A stretch of DNA of 64,000 bases from positions 5,198,001 through 5,262,000 of the forward strand of contig NZ_JAFBBP010000001.1 of assembly GCF_016907275.1 (NCBI RefSeq). The letters run 5' to 3'. The stretch's first letter is position 1. Each line of letters begins with the position of its first letter. The position numbers and the translations under genes are program-made. This DNA is from Micromonospora luteifusca (GTDB taxonomy: Bacteria > Actinomycetota > Actinomycetes > Mycobacteriales > Micromonosporaceae). The notes beneath the pieces are model-generated. The model saw only the letters and a program-made list of their open reading frames with translations. It did no database searches and had not been told where the DNA came from. Shown piece after piece: positions 43,728-52,378 of this stretch.

Positions 43728-44500
43728 GACTCCTCCAGCTGCTTCTGACGTACGTCGGCGTTGAGCGCGCGCAGTCGGGGCTGCCCGTGGAGCCAGTCGG
43801 CGAGTTTGGCCAGTGGCACGTTGACGTCCCCGAAGTGGTCGATGACGGCGCTGACCAGCGCCCAGTCCTGCTCGGTGTCGAGGGTCAACCGCAGCCCGGA
43901 GCGGTCCGGGGTGAGCGTCACACCGAGCACCCGGAACAGCTCCGGGTGGGTGTACGCGTACGAGGTCACGTGCACCCGGTGGTGGTCGGTGGCGAGCCGG
44001 CCCAGGGTGCGCAGCGTCTCCGCTCGGATGATCTCGACGTCCAGCCCTCGGGGCAGGGTGCGGGCGATCGACGTGCTCGCGTAGTCCAGCCCGGGGACCG
44101 CCCGGTACACCGACGCGACCAGGGTGATGATCTCCGGGTCGAGCAGCGGGCAGTCGGCGGTGAACCGCATGACCGCGTCTCCGGGGTGCGCCGCGAGGGC
44201 ACGCACGAACCGATCGAGTACGTCGTCGACGGGCCCGCGGTGGCACGGGACGCCCAGCCGCTCGCACTCGGCCACCACGGCGTCGTCGAGCGCGTCCGTG
44301 CTGGTGGCGACCACCAGGTCGGCCAGGACACCGCTGTCGCGGGCGGCGCGCACCACTCGGCCCAGCACGGAACGCCCGGCGAGCGGGCGGAGGACCTTGC
44401 CGGGCAGCCGGGACGAACCCATCCGGGCCTGCACGATGCCGACGATCCGTGGACCCACGCCGTCCGTCGGGGCCGACCCGTGCACCGGTACGCCGGTCAC
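43724..44500 (-). CDS. pseF: PseF/SpsF-like CMP-nonulosonate cytidylyltransferase
   Basis: The 258-aa protein has RIVGIVQARMGSSRLPGKVL, the nucleotide-binding signature of cytidylyltransferases, then RGPVDDVLDRFVRA, MRFTADCPLLDPEII and TSYAYTHPELF. It activates the nine-carbon sugar with CTP to the CMP form. The best match is the SpsF/PseF-type group. GTG 44500 overlaps the stop of the upstream gene (GTGA). Its own stop overlaps the pseG start. The exact sugar is inferred from the neighbouring pse genes. Confidence 0.85.
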   Translation of the reverse strand: MTGVPVHGSAPTDGVGPRIVGIVQARMGSSRLPGKVLRPLAGRSVLGRVVRAARDSGVLADLVVATSTDALDDAVVAECERLGVPCHRGPVDDVLDRFVRALAAHPGDAVMRFTADCPLLDPEIITLVASVYRAVPGLDYASTSIARTLPRGLDVEIIRAETLRTLGRLATDHHRVHVTSYAYTHPELFRVLGVTLTPDRSGLRLTLDTEQDWALVSAVIDHFGDVNVPLAKLADWLHGQPRLRALNADVRQKQLEES

Positions 44501-46326
44501 TGCTGCTCCTCCTGCTGCTGGGGGGCGAGCGCGGCGATGGCCCGGCGCTTGGCGGCGCGGGCACCTCGCTTGGCCAGTCGGGCCGGGGTGATGGCGAGCC
44601 GGCCCACCCGGTAGCTGAGCGACCCGCTGAGCAAACCGACAGTCGTCTCGGCCCGACGCAGCGCCCGTTCCCGCGAGGTGAGCAGTTCCTCGGTCCACGC
44701 GGTCAGTGCCGTCAGCCGGGCGAGCTCCTCGCGCTGCCGCAGCCACGCCTCGCGCAGCTGCTGGTAGCTGTGCCCGCCGACCGGCGGGTCGGTCGGCGCG
44801 ACGGCGTGCAGCTCGGTGGCGAGGTTGACCCTGCCGTCATGGTCCAGCCCGTGCAGGGCGGCGGCGATGGCCGCTTCGGCCTCCACCGCCTCGTCGACGG
44901 TCGTGCGGTCCACGTCGTGGCCGGCGAGCCCACCGAGCACCACGGTCAGACCGACAACGTCGAGGGTGGACGACCACGGGTGGGCGTATCCGCCGGTGAG
45001 CAGTTCCGCCGCGAAGCGCCACAGTCCGCGGGCCAGCACCACGTCGGCGGGCAGCGGGTCGGTGACCCGCCAGCTCGGGTCGAGCACCGCGTAACGCGCA
45101 CCGTCGACGACCACGTTGTCGGTGCCGGCCAGCGCCGCGGCGCCGGCGATTCGGCCGTCGGTGTCGGCCTGGTCGGCGAGCCAGCCCGCGTACCCCTGCA
45201 GCAGCGTGCGCAGGGTCGCCAGGTCGCGGCGCAGGGCCGCGTCGAGCAGCAGGGTACGCAGCAGCCGGCCGGACGGCACCGGTCCGGACAGCGCGTCCGC
45301 GTCCCGGTACGCGGCCTCGCGGCTGGCGAACGGCGCGGCGGCCGGCACGTTCGTGCCGGTGGCCGAGGTGAGGCCCCACCGCCATCCCGACGGGCCGTGC
45401 AGCACCTCCAGTACGCCGATCCCGGGCCGCCCGGTCTGCAGCAGAGCCACCGGCAGGTCCCGGTCGGCGGACGGCGTGGTCGGGGCCGCGGGGCTGGCGG
45501 GCCGGTGGGCGAGCATCAGCCAGCCCGGTGCGAGGTCGGCGGCGCGTCCGGCGTGCAGTGCGTCCACCGCCAGCCGGGCCGGGTCCTGGAGCACCGTGTC
45601 GCTGGTGAAACCGCCGGCGCACGCGCCGTGCAGCACCGCGTCGAAGAGGCCGGAGCCGCCGTCGGAGTCGAGGTGGTCGGCGTCGAGCAGCGCCGTCGGG
45701 GTGCTGGCGTCGGGGTACGCGGCCCAGCACGCGGCCGGTTGCAACTCCGCTGCGGTGAGCCGCTCGCGCAGTTGGTCCCGGTTGGCCGGGTGGGTCCGAT
45801 CGAGCACCCCGCCGATCGTCCACGCGGAATCGTCGCGGCCGGCGTACCAGGGGGTGGTGGCGACCAGTCGGTGCAGGCCGAGCGGGTTGTCCAGGCGCAG
45901 CAGCAGCGCACCACCCGGTCGTAGGACGGCGACCAGTCGCGCCAGCACGCCGTCCCAGCCGAGTTGGGTGCCCTCCACCGACTCCACCGGGTCCAGCCCG
46001 GCGGCGGCGATCACCACGTCGTACGTCTCGTCGTCGGGCAACCCGGCCGGGCCACCCACCACCAGGTGGGCGGCTCGCTGGGCCAGCGCGACCGCGTCCG
46101 GGTGGCTGCGCAGCAGGCAGGTCACCTCGGCGTGACCGAGCTGGTCGAGCAGGGCCGGGTCGTGTGGCCCGGCCACCAGGACCCGGGCGCCGGGCGGCAC
46201 GAGCCGGGCGGCCAGCGCGGCGACCGGCCCACCGTCGGCCAACCGCTGCTGCGGCAGGTCGGACCAGGCCAGCATCTCGCCGCCCGGCAGGGTGATCCGG
46301 CCGGCGGGTGCCGTCTCAGTCGTCAC
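44497..46326 (-). CDS. Large methyltransferase-like protein in the pse operon
   Basis: The 609-aa protein has a Rossmann-like N-terminal region (ARVLVAGPHDPALLDQLGHA, DVVIAAAGLDPVES, LRPGGALLLRLDNPLG; residues 40-150) like class I SAM-dependent methyltransferases. The remaining 400 residues have no family I recognise, and the C-terminus is basic (RLAKRGARAAKRRAI), ending in Gln/Glu repeats. It overlaps its upstream and downstream neighbours by 11 and 4 bp, so it is fully embedded in the nonulosonate operon. It may methylate or otherwise modify the sugar or polymer. Catalytic residues cannot be named. Confidence 0.65.
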   Translation of the reverse strand: MTTETAPAGRITLPGGEMLAWSDLPQQRLADGGPVAALAARLVPPGARVLVAGPHDPALLDQLGHAEVTCLLRSHPDAVALAQRAAHLVVGGPAGLPDDETYDVVIAAAGLDPVESVEGTQLGWDGVLARLVAVLRPGGALLLRLDNPLGLHRLVATTPWYAGRDDSAWTIGGVLDRTHPANRDQLRERLTAAELQPAACWAAYPDASTPTALLDADHLDSDGGSGLFDAVLHGACAGGFTSDTVLQDPARLAVDALHAGRAADLAPGWLMLAHRPASPAAPTTPSADRDLPVALLQTGRPGIGVLEVLHGPSGWRWGLTSATGTNVPAAAPFASREAAYRDADALSGPVPSGRLLRTLLLDAALRRDLATLRTLLQGYAGWLADQADTDGRIAGAAALAGTDNVVVDGARYAVLDPSWRVTDPLPADVVLARGLWRFAAELLTGGYAHPWSSTLDVVGLTVVLGGLAGHDVDRTTVDEAVEAEAAIAAALHGLDHDGRVNLATELHAVAPTDPPVGGHSYQQLREAWLRQREELARLTALTAWTEELLTSRERALRRAETTVGLLSGSLSYRVGRLAITPARLAKRGARAAKRRAIAALAPQQQEEQQ

Positions 46327-47164
46327 GGTGGTCCTCTTCCTCCTGGAGGTTCGCCCAACCGAGTAGCTCGCGCAGCTCTGCCGGCGTGCAGCGGTGCTCG
46401 GTGCCCAACTCGGCGCGGGCGATCTCGATCGCGGTGGGCAGGTCGACCTCGGCGCCGTGCAGCTCCGGCCACTGCCGCCGGATCCGAGCGGTCCCGCCGA
46501 AGGTCGGGTCCTCGTTGGACAGGATCATCGGGTCGCCGTAGACCGCCGGCTCACAGCCGGCCGCGATGCCGTAGAAGATCGCACTGGTCAGCCGGTTGGA
46601 TGCTACCCGGCGGTGTCGACGCAGCTCGGTCAACTGCTTGTCGAGGAAATCCGGGTCGGTGTCCTTCCACCAGTGTCCCCGGTAGCCGTGGCAGATCACC
46701 CGGAAGCCGGCGCGCTCGTAGAGGCGACGGACGCTGCGCATCCGGTACTCGTGCCAGTAGAGGCAGACGGTGACCGGGCCGGGCTCGGTGTCCCGGATCA
46801 GCGCGATCAACGTCCGGTGGTCACCCTTGACGTGCTGGCCCTCCCAGCCGTGGAACGGGTACCAGATGGTGCCCTCCCGCTCCTCGGCCGGCGGTTCCTC
46901 GGGGCGCATGGCCAGCAGGTAGCTGAACGGCGCTCCGATGACGACCACGTTGCGTCGACCCACCGACCAGGCCCGTCGGCGGGTCTGTTCCGACCAGAGC
47001 AGGCTCGGGGCGCGCTCGGCGTACGGGTGACCGGGGGCCAGACCGTCACCGATGTTCCAGCCGTGCTGCACGTACCCGTTGATCCGCGGTGGGTGCCCGC
47101 CGCCGAGACCGGCGTAGCGGGCCAGCACGTGCGCGTGGCCGTAGAAGTGGTTGGCGTGGTGCAT
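46316..47164 (-). CDS. Unknown protein of the pse operon, possible GT-B glycosyltransferase
   Basis: The 282-aa protein begins MHHANHFYGHAHVLARYAG. RINGYVQHGWNIGDGL resembles the HG block of capsule and CDP-glycerol-type transferases. RRNVVVIGAPFSYLL, and RVASNRLTSAIFYGIAAGCE followed by PAVYGDPMIL, look like the second Rossmann half of a GT-B enzyme, where the S-x-x-x-G-x-P region binds the donor. No assigned pseudaminyltransferase exists elsewhere in the cluster, so this is my candidate. It begins 10 bp after the pseC stop and overlaps the next gene. Function is inferred, not established. Confidence 0.6.
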   Translation of the reverse strand: MHHANHFYGHAHVLARYAGLGGGHPPRINGYVQHGWNIGDGLAPGHPYAERAPSLLWSEQTRRRAWSVGRRNVVVIGAPFSYLLAMRPEEPPAEEREGTIWYPFHGWEGQHVKGDHRTLIALIRDTEPGPVTVCLYWHEYRMRSVRRLYERAGFRVICHGYRGHWWKDTDPDFLDKQLTELRRHRRVASNRLTSAIFYGIAAGCEPAVYGDPMILSNEDPTFGGTARIRRQWPELHGAEVDLPTAIEIARAELGTEHRCTPAELRELLGWANLQEEEDHRDD

Positions 47165-47174
47165 CAGGTTCCCA

Positions 47175-48332
47175 TCAGGCGGCGGTACGCACCGAGCCGA
47201 CCCGCAGGGCCGCGGTCAGCGCGTCGATGACGCGATCCTGGTCGGTGTCGCTGAGTCCCGGGTAGAGCGGCAGCGACAGCTGCTGGGAGTAGAACGACTC
47301 GGCCACCGGGCAGGACCCGCGCCGGTAACCGAGGTCGGCGAAGGCCGGGTGCCAGTGCACCGGGATGTAGTTGACCTGCACGCCGATGCCGGCGGCCCGC
47401 ATCCGGTCGTACACCTCGCGGCGACGCCCGTCGAGCACCCGGATCGGGTAGAGGTGCCAGGCCGGGTCGGCCCACGACCTGCGGGTCGGCAGCAGCACGC
47501 CGTCCAGGTCGGCCAGCGCCTCGTCGTAGCGGGCGACGAGTGCGGTCCGTCGCGCCTTGAACTCGCCGAGTCGACGCAGTTGGCTGCGGCCCAGGGCGCA
47601 CAGCACATCCGGCAGGCGGTAGTTCAGCCCGAACTCGTGCACCTCCTGGTGCCAGCCGCCCTCGTCCGGGTAGCGCAGCTCGTCGCGATCGCGGACCACG
47701 CCGACGCTGCGGAACCGACGCGCCCGCTCAAGGACGTGCGGGTCCAGCGCGGCGACGGCACCGCCCTCGGCGGTGGTCAGGTTCTTGGTGGGAAAGAACG
47801 AGAACGTGGTCAGGTCGGCGAGCGAGCCCACCGGCCGGCCGTGATAGGTCCCGCCGATCGAGTGCGCCGCATCGGCGACGAGCAGCGCGTCGCTGCCCTC
47901 GACCGACTTGCGTAGCGCGTCGTAGTCGGCGGGGTGGCCGGCGTAGTCGACCGCGGAGACGACCTTGGTCCGCGAGGTGACCGCGGCGGCGGCCGCCGCC
48001 GGGTCGAGGCAGAAGGTCTCGTCCTCGACATCGGCGAAAACGATCTTCGCCCCGAGGGCGACCGCGCTGCTGGCGGTCGCCACGAAGGTCATCGGCGGGA
48101 CGACCACCTCGTCGCCCGGGCCAACCCCGGCAGCCGCGTACGCCACGTGCAGCGCCGCGGTGCCGTTGGAGACGGCGGTGACGCCGACCCCACCGGTCCA
48201 GGCGGCGAGGTCGGCCTCGAACGCGTCGACCTGCGGCCCGGTGGTGAGCCAGTCGCCGCGCAGCACGTCGGCGACGGCGGCGATGTCGTCCTCGGTGACC
48301 GACTGCCGGCCGTACGGGAGCATTCCCGTCAT
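47175..48332 (-). CDS. pseC: PseC-like PLP-dependent UDP-sugar aminotransferase
   Basis: The 385-aa protein begins MTGMLPYGRQSVTEDDIAAV. It is a DegT/DnrJ/EryC1 aminotransferase with NGTAALHVAYAAAGVGPGDE, VADAAHSIGG and the PLP lysine Lys183 in FSFFPTKNLTTAEGG. PseC aminates UDP-4-keto-6-deoxy-beta-L-AltNAc from the PseB step. ATG 48332 overlaps the pseB stop (ATGA), placing it directly after pseB as in most pse clusters. Length and spacing are normal. Confidence 0.92.
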   Translation of the reverse strand: MTGMLPYGRQSVTEDDIAAVADVLRGDWLTTGPQVDAFEADLAAWTGGVGVTAVSNGTAALHVAYAAAGVGPGDEVVVPPMTFVATASSAVALGAKIVFADVEDETFCLDPAAAAAAVTSRTKVVSAVDYAGHPADYDALRKSVEGSDALLVADAAHSIGGTYHGRPVGSLADLTTFSFFPTKNLTTAEGGAVAALDPHVLERARRFRSVGVVRDRDELRYPDEGGWHQEVHEFGLNYRLPDVLCALGRSQLRRLGEFKARRTALVARYDEALADLDGVLLPTRRSWADPAWHLYPIRVLDGRRREVYDRMRAAGIGVQVNYIPVHWHPAFADLGYRRGSCPVAESFYSQQLSLPLYPGLSDTDQDRVIDALTAALRVGSVRTAA

Positions 48333-49312
48333 GCGGTGAGGCCGAGCATGTCGCGCAGCTGCTCGACCGTGAGCCACTCGTCGTTGGTGTCCGACTGGTA
48401 GGCGAAGCCGTCCGGCACCGGGTCGCAGTCGACCGGCGGCTGGTAGCCCCAGGTGGCGATGGTCGGCTGGACGATGAACCGGCCGTCGGCGCGCAGCGTC
48501 CGCCGGCTGTCGTCGGGGGCGATCATCTCCTCGTGCAGCTTCTCGCCCGGCCGGATCCCGATCTCGTGGGTGGTGGCATCGGGGGCCACTGCCTCGACCA
48601 GGTCGAGGATGCGCATGCTCGGGATGCGCGGCACGAACAGCTCGCCACCCTGCATCTGGTCGAACGAGTCCATGACGAACTGCACGGCCTGGTCGAGCGT
48701 GATCCAGAAGCGGGTCATCCGCTTGTCGGTGATCGGCAGGCTCTTGCCCTCGGCGGCCAGCCGGCGGAACAGCGGGACGACCGAACCGCGGCTGCCCACC
48801 ACGTTGCCGTAGCGCACGACGGCGAACCGGGTGGGGTGCTGGGCGGCGTAGTGGTTGGCCGAGACGAACAGCTTGTCGCCGACCAGCTTCGTCGCACCGT
48901 ACAGGTTGATCGGGCTGGACGCCTTGTCGGTGGAGAGCGCGATGACCTTCTTGACGCCGGCCTCGATCGCGGCATCGACGACGTGCTGGGAGCCGGTGAT
49001 GTTGGTGGCGATGTATTCGGAGGGGTTGTACTCCGCGGTGTCCACCTGCTTGAGCGCGGCGGCGTGCACCACGTGGTCCACGCCGTGCATGGCCCGGGTG
49101 AGGCGGTGCCGGTCCCGGATGTCGCCGATGAACCAGCGCAGCCGCGGGTCGTCGCCGAGCTGCTGACGCAACTCGTACTGCTTGAGCTCGTCGCGGGAGA
49201 ACACGACCACGCGGGCCGGGTCGGCCTCGGTGAGGATGTGCCGGAGGAAGGTCCTGCCGAAGGAACCCGTTCCCCCGGTGATCAGAATGGACGATCCATT
49301 CAACTCACTCAA
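48329..49312 (-). CDS. pseB: PseB-like UDP-GlcNAc 4,6-dehydratase (inverting)
   Basis: The 327-aa protein has the NAD(P) motif ITGGTGSFGR (residues 11-20), FSRDELKQ, and LSTDKASSPINLYGATK with Asp129, Lys130, Tyr138 and Lys142. The STDKA block, with Asp and Lys in place of the dehydratase Asp-Glu pair, is diagnostic of PseB/FlaA1-type enzymes. It converts UDP-GlcNAc to the 4-keto-6-deoxy L-altro sugar, the first step to pseudaminic acid. The start is TTG 49312 with GGGAG 7 nt upstream. It heads the minus-strand operon pseB-pseC-unknown-methyltransferase-pseF-pseG. Confidence 0.94.
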   Translation of the reverse strand: MSELNGSSILITGGTGSFGRTFLRHILTEADPARVVVFSRDELKQYELRQQLGDDPRLRWFIGDIRDRHRLTRAMHGVDHVVHAAALKQVDTAEYNPSEYIATNITGSQHVVDAAIEAGVKKVIALSTDKASSPINLYGATKLVGDKLFVSANHYAAQHPTRFAVVRYGNVVGSRGSVVPLFRRLAAEGKSLPITDKRMTRFWITLDQAVQFVMDSFDQMQGGELFVPRIPSMRILDLVEAVAPDATTHEIGIRPGEKLHEEMIAPDDSRRTLRADGRFIVQPTIATWGYQPPVDCDPVPDGFAYQSDTNDEWLTVEQLRDMLGLTA

Positions 49313-49383
49313 TTTGGTGCTCCCGTGATCGTGGATGAACCGGCGGCCCTCGGCCGGCCGACCGGGGTGAGACGCTAGTCAGG

Positions 49384-49415
49384 GCGGGTTAACTTCCCGA
49401 CGCTCGCGGGTTAAC
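49384..49415. promoter_or_regulatory. Paired direct repeats upstream of pseB
   Basis: GCGGGTTAAC occurs at 49384-49393 and 49406-49415, 22 bp apart, about two helical turns. They lie 70-100 bp upstream of the pseB start. Binding of a regulator to the same face of DNA is plausible. The rest of the 365-bp gap 49313-49677 holds the inverted repeat at 49475-49509 and no gene. Confidence 0.45.
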
Positions 49416-49474
49416 CACCGCCCCTGCTCCTGTGAATGGCGAGCACCGCGTAGGCGAACACTTCCGACCGACCC

Positions 49475-49509
49475 GTAACGGGCCTGACCAGGTCGGATCG
49501 GCCCGTTAC
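49475..49509. promoter_or_regulatory. Inverted repeat in the pseB / GT-C divergent promoter region
   Basis: GTAACGGGCC (49475-49484) and GGCCCGTTAC (49500-49509) are perfect reverse complements 15 nt apart. It may be an operator or a structured leader of the plus-strand gene at 49678. Confidence 0.5.
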
Positions 49510-49677
49510 AGTGACCGCGCGAGTGACCCGGCAGCCCTTTCCGCGGCCGGTTCCCGCGTTCACCCGACATCCGCATCAACTCGGTGCGAGCGGGTCACCC
49601 CGAGCGTCACCGGTGCGGGCCGACGTGCCCGCCGGGTCTGCGCGGGCCCGGTCCGGCCGGCAATTCTGGAGGCGTTG

Positions 49678-51414
49678 ATGGCATCCGGTAGCGACGTGAT
49701 CGAACGGCCGGCGGTTGCGGCGGAGTCGACAGACCCGGCACCCGCCCGACGCTGGTTGGTGCCGGTGCTGCTGGTCGTCGGTTGGGTGCTCAGCGTCGCC
49801 TGGCGGATGTGGCTGTCCCGGCACATCGTGCTGCCGATCGCACACACCGATGAGGACAGCTACCTGAACACCGCCCGCGCGCTGGCTGGCGGGCCGGGTG
49901 GCTTCAGCAGCGAGAACGACCTGCTGCGCCGGGTCGGCTACCCGATGCTGATCTCGCCGGCGTTCCTCGGGGACCGGGATTTCAGCGACAGCTACCGGAT
50001 CGTCCAACTGATCAACGCGATGGCGAACTCGACGCTGCTGCCGCTGGCGTACCTGCTCGGTCGCCGTCTGCTCCGGCTGCGCCGGTCGCACGCGCTGCTC
50101 GGCGCCCTCGCGGCGGCGACCCTGCCGGCCACCGTCTTCTACGCGGGCATCGCCATGATCGACACGGTGATGGCGCCACTGGTCGTCGCCTGGCTGCTCG
50201 CCGTGCACCGCTGGATCGGGCGGCCCGGCCCGGTCGCCGCCGCCACCGTCGGTCTGCTGGTCGGCGGGTTCCATCTGCTGCACTCCCGCGGCCTGGTGAT
50301 CGTCGCGGTACACGCCGGGTTGGTCCTGCTGCTGTTCGTCCGCCGCCGGATCAGCCCGCCCGCGGTGCTCGCCGCGCTACTGCCGGTGCTCGCCATGGCG
50401 CTCGTCAACGAGGCCGCCATCCGCTACCTCGGCAACAAGGTCTACCTGCTCGGCAGCACCCCCGGCGGTGGCACGGTCGAGGCGGTCGCCTCCGTCCAGG
50501 GCGTGGTCCGCGTCAGCGCGGGCGTCGCCACCCAACTCTGGTACGTCGTGGTGATCACCTTCGGGATGGCAGGGGTGGCCTGGGCCGCCGCCGTCCGTGA
50601 GCTGTGGCGCCCACGGCACGGCGACGCCGCCCGCTGGACGATAGGCGTGGCGCTGGTGGTGACCGTCGGGGTGGCCGGCGGCGCGTCGGTGATCCTGGCC
50701 GGCATCACCGGCAAACCGCTGGACGCGATCTACGGCCGCTACGTGCAGATGCTGGCGCCGTTCTGGCTGCTCGTCGGGCTCGGAGTGCTGCTCACCGCCG
50801 GCCGCCGGGTGGTGCTGCGCAGGGCGGCCGTCGCGGTGGCCCTGCTGATCGGCGGCGGTGCGCTGATCGCCGTCCGACTCGCATACGTGGCGAGCCAGGG
50901 CCACCGGTTGCGCTACGGCGGTTTCAGCGCACCGGACCTGGTGGCGTTGACCGCGGGCTGGCGGGAGATGCGGCCGGTGATCGGATCGCTGGTCGGCATC
51001 GCCGGCCTTGTGCTGCTCGTCGCGGCCGTCCTGGTGCCCCGACTGCGGTTGCCGATGCTCGGCGTCCTCGTCCTGGTCAACCTCGCCACCATGCAGGTGA
51101 TCGACCAACACGTCGTGCGGCCGGCCATCGCGAGCACCGCGCCGACGCCCCGGGTGGCCGACGTCGGCGTACGCCCCGGCGAGCGGGTGTGGGCCTCGAC
51201 GGGTGTGCACTACGTCCTGCGGTTCAACCTCAGCCACCAGGTGACCTGGACCGACGTTCGCTGGTTCGGCAACCAGCAGCCACCGGCTGCGGCGCAGGTG
51301 GTGTTCGCCCGCTGGGCACCCGGGGAGGCCGACGACTGGGACGGCACGGCGTACGGCTTCGTCCGGCTCGGCGGCAACCCGGTGCAGCACTGGGCGGCCT
51401 GGCGGCGGGCCTGA
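49678..51414 (+). CDS. GT-C-type membrane glycosyltransferase-like protein
   Basis: The 578-aa protein has a short cytosolic N-terminus, then about 11-12 membrane helices. After the first helix comes PIAHTDEDSYLNTARAL, an extracellular Asp-Asp/Glu loop typical of GT-C (PMT/ArnT-like) enzymes that use lipid-linked sugars, and RRVGYPMLISPAFL. The last 100 residues are an extracellular soluble part. ATG 49678 has TGGAGG upstream. In this cluster it could transfer a sugar to the wall polymer or to a protein on the outer face of the membrane. Confidence 0.75.
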   Translation: MASGSDVIERPAVAAESTDPAPARRWLVPVLLVVGWVLSVAWRMWLSRHIVLPIAHTDEDSYLNTARALAGGPGGFSSENDLLRRVGYPMLISPAFLGDRDFSDSYRIVQLINAMANSTLLPLAYLLGRRLLRLRRSHALLGALAAATLPATVFYAGIAMIDTVMAPLVVAWLLAVHRWIGRPGPVAAATVGLLVGGFHLLHSRGLVIVAVHAGLVLLLFVRRRISPPAVLAALLPVLAMALVNEAAIRYLGNKVYLLGSTPGGGTVEAVASVQGVVRVSAGVATQLWYVVVITFGMAGVAWAAAVRELWRPRHGDAARWTIGVALVVTVGVAGGASVILAGITGKPLDAIYGRYVQMLAPFWLLVGLGVLLTAGRRVVLRRAAVAVALLIGGGALIAVRLAYVASQGHRLRYGGFSAPDLVALTAGWREMRPVIGSLVGIAGLVLLVAAVLVPRLRLPMLGVLVLVNLATMQVIDQHVVRPAIASTAPTPRVADVGVRPGERVWASTGVHYVLRFNLSHQVTWTDVRWFGNQQPPAAAQVVFARWAPGEADDWDGTAYGFVRLGGNPVQHWAAWRRA

Positions 51415-51424
51415 CCCGCCGCGC

Positions 51425-51467
51425 CCCGGTGGACACCGCTATTCGTGAACGGCGGATGTCCACCGGG
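51425..51467. terminator. Bidirectional hairpin terminator
   Basis: CCCGGTGGACA (51425-51435) pairs perfectly with TGTCCACCGGG (51457-51467). It sits between convergent genes ending at 51414 and 51517. Confidence 0.75.
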
Positions 51468-51516
51468 AGCACCGACGGTTAATGATTTCGGTCCATTGCG
51501 GAAATGCGTACGACAA

Positions 51517-52026
51517 TCAGCGTTGACGGCGATCGGCCCGGGCCAGGGAAATCGGGATGACGGTGATTTCCCGGCCGTCGGAGAGCTCCTGCCGGGGCGT
51601 GCCCTCGACGAATCGGAAACGCCGGTTCATCTGTCGTACGACGGTATTGTGACCGAGCACCTCGCCGTCGAGCCGGTCCAGGTGCAGCCCGTCGAAGGCG
51701 TACTCGACGGCCTCCCGCATGACCCCCAACCAGGCGGGCAGCGTCTCACCTCGCCCGTCCAGCCCGTCGGCGTCGAGATAGAAGCCCCACGCCCCGGTAC
51801 GAGGGCCGTCCAACCGCAGGTCGAAGAAGGTGACCACACCGCAGGGCAGGTCGTCGCGGACATACATCAGCACCCGCCGGGACTGGTCGTCACGGACCGC
51901 CGACCACCACCGGGCGTGCTCCTCGACGGTGATCTCGTGACTGGTCTTGCTGACCTGGCGGTTGGTGTCCTGATTACGCCAGGACAACATCAGGTGAACG
52001 TCGTCCGCCGTCGCTTCGCGCAGCAC
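51517..52026 (-). CDS. pseH: PseH-like GNAT acyltransferase
   Basis: The 169-aa protein starts MLREATADDVHLMLSWRNQD. VSKTSHEITVEEHARWWSAV is the RNxxxVR-like N-terminal pattern of PseH/RimJ-type N-acetyltransferases. Residues 95-130 (LPAWLGVMREAVEYAFDGL) and NTVVRQMNRRFRFVEGTPR form the acyl-CoA fold. PseH acetylates the 4-amino group of the PseC product. Among the pse steps this is the only acetyltransferase in the window, so the assignment is supported by context. GTG 52026 has only a weak ribosome site. It stands alone on the minus strand, divergent from the ACP gene. Confidence 0.78.
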   Translation of the reverse strand: MLREATADDVHLMLSWRNQDTNRQVSKTSHEITVEEHARWWSAVRDDQSRRVLMYVRDDLPCGVVTFFDLRLDGPRTGAWGFYLDADGLDGRGETLPAWLGVMREAVEYAFDGLHLDRLDGEVLGHNTVVRQMNRRFRFVEGTPRQELSDGREITVIPISLARADRRQR

Positions 52027-52113
52027 GTGCGTCTCGCTTTCTTATTTGTTCACGTCGGGTCCCGGCACCTTACCCGGGACCACCGGGAAAGCAGATATGC
52101 ATTCGTTGGGTTG

Positions 52114-52119
52114 TAGACT
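52114..52119 (+). promoter_or_regulatory. -10 element of a leaderless promoter for the ACP operon
   Basis: TAGACT is followed by 7 nt and the ATG at 52127. There is no ribosome site, so the mini-operon mRNA is probably leaderless. Confidence 0.5.
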
Positions 52120-52126
52120 GCGGCGC

Positions 52127-52378
52127 ATGAACGAATTGAGTCGCGCGCAGATCCGCGACCTCATGGCTCAGGTGCTGAAGAACCAGGACAAGGAGTTGCC
52201 CGCGGACGACGCGGCGCAGTTGCGGGAGATCGGGTTCCGGTCGCTCGACTTCTCCGAGCTGGCCCTTCGGGTGGAGGACGAGACGGGGGAGGAGCTCAAC
52301 TTCGACGCCCCCGGCCTGCGTCGCATCGCCACCGTCGGAGACGTTCTCGACTTCCTCGTCGAGCTTCAACACCAGTGA
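52127..52378 (+). CDS. Acyl carrier protein
   Basis: The 83-aa protein has the phosphopantetheine site IGFRSLDFSELALRVE with Ser39 and a typical acidic four-helix make-up, ending TVGDVLDFLVELQ. It is not the fatty-acid AcpP (no DSLD motif) but a stand-alone specialised carrier. The stop overlaps the ligase start (GTGA). The next genes encode an adenylating enzyme, a reductase and a PPTase-like protein, so it probably carries the acyl group being built or transferred in this sugar cluster. Confidence 0.88.
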   Translation: MNELSRAQIRDLMAQVLKNQDKELPADDAAQLREIGFRSLDFSELALRVEDETGEELNFDAPGLRRIATVGDVLDFLVELQHQ

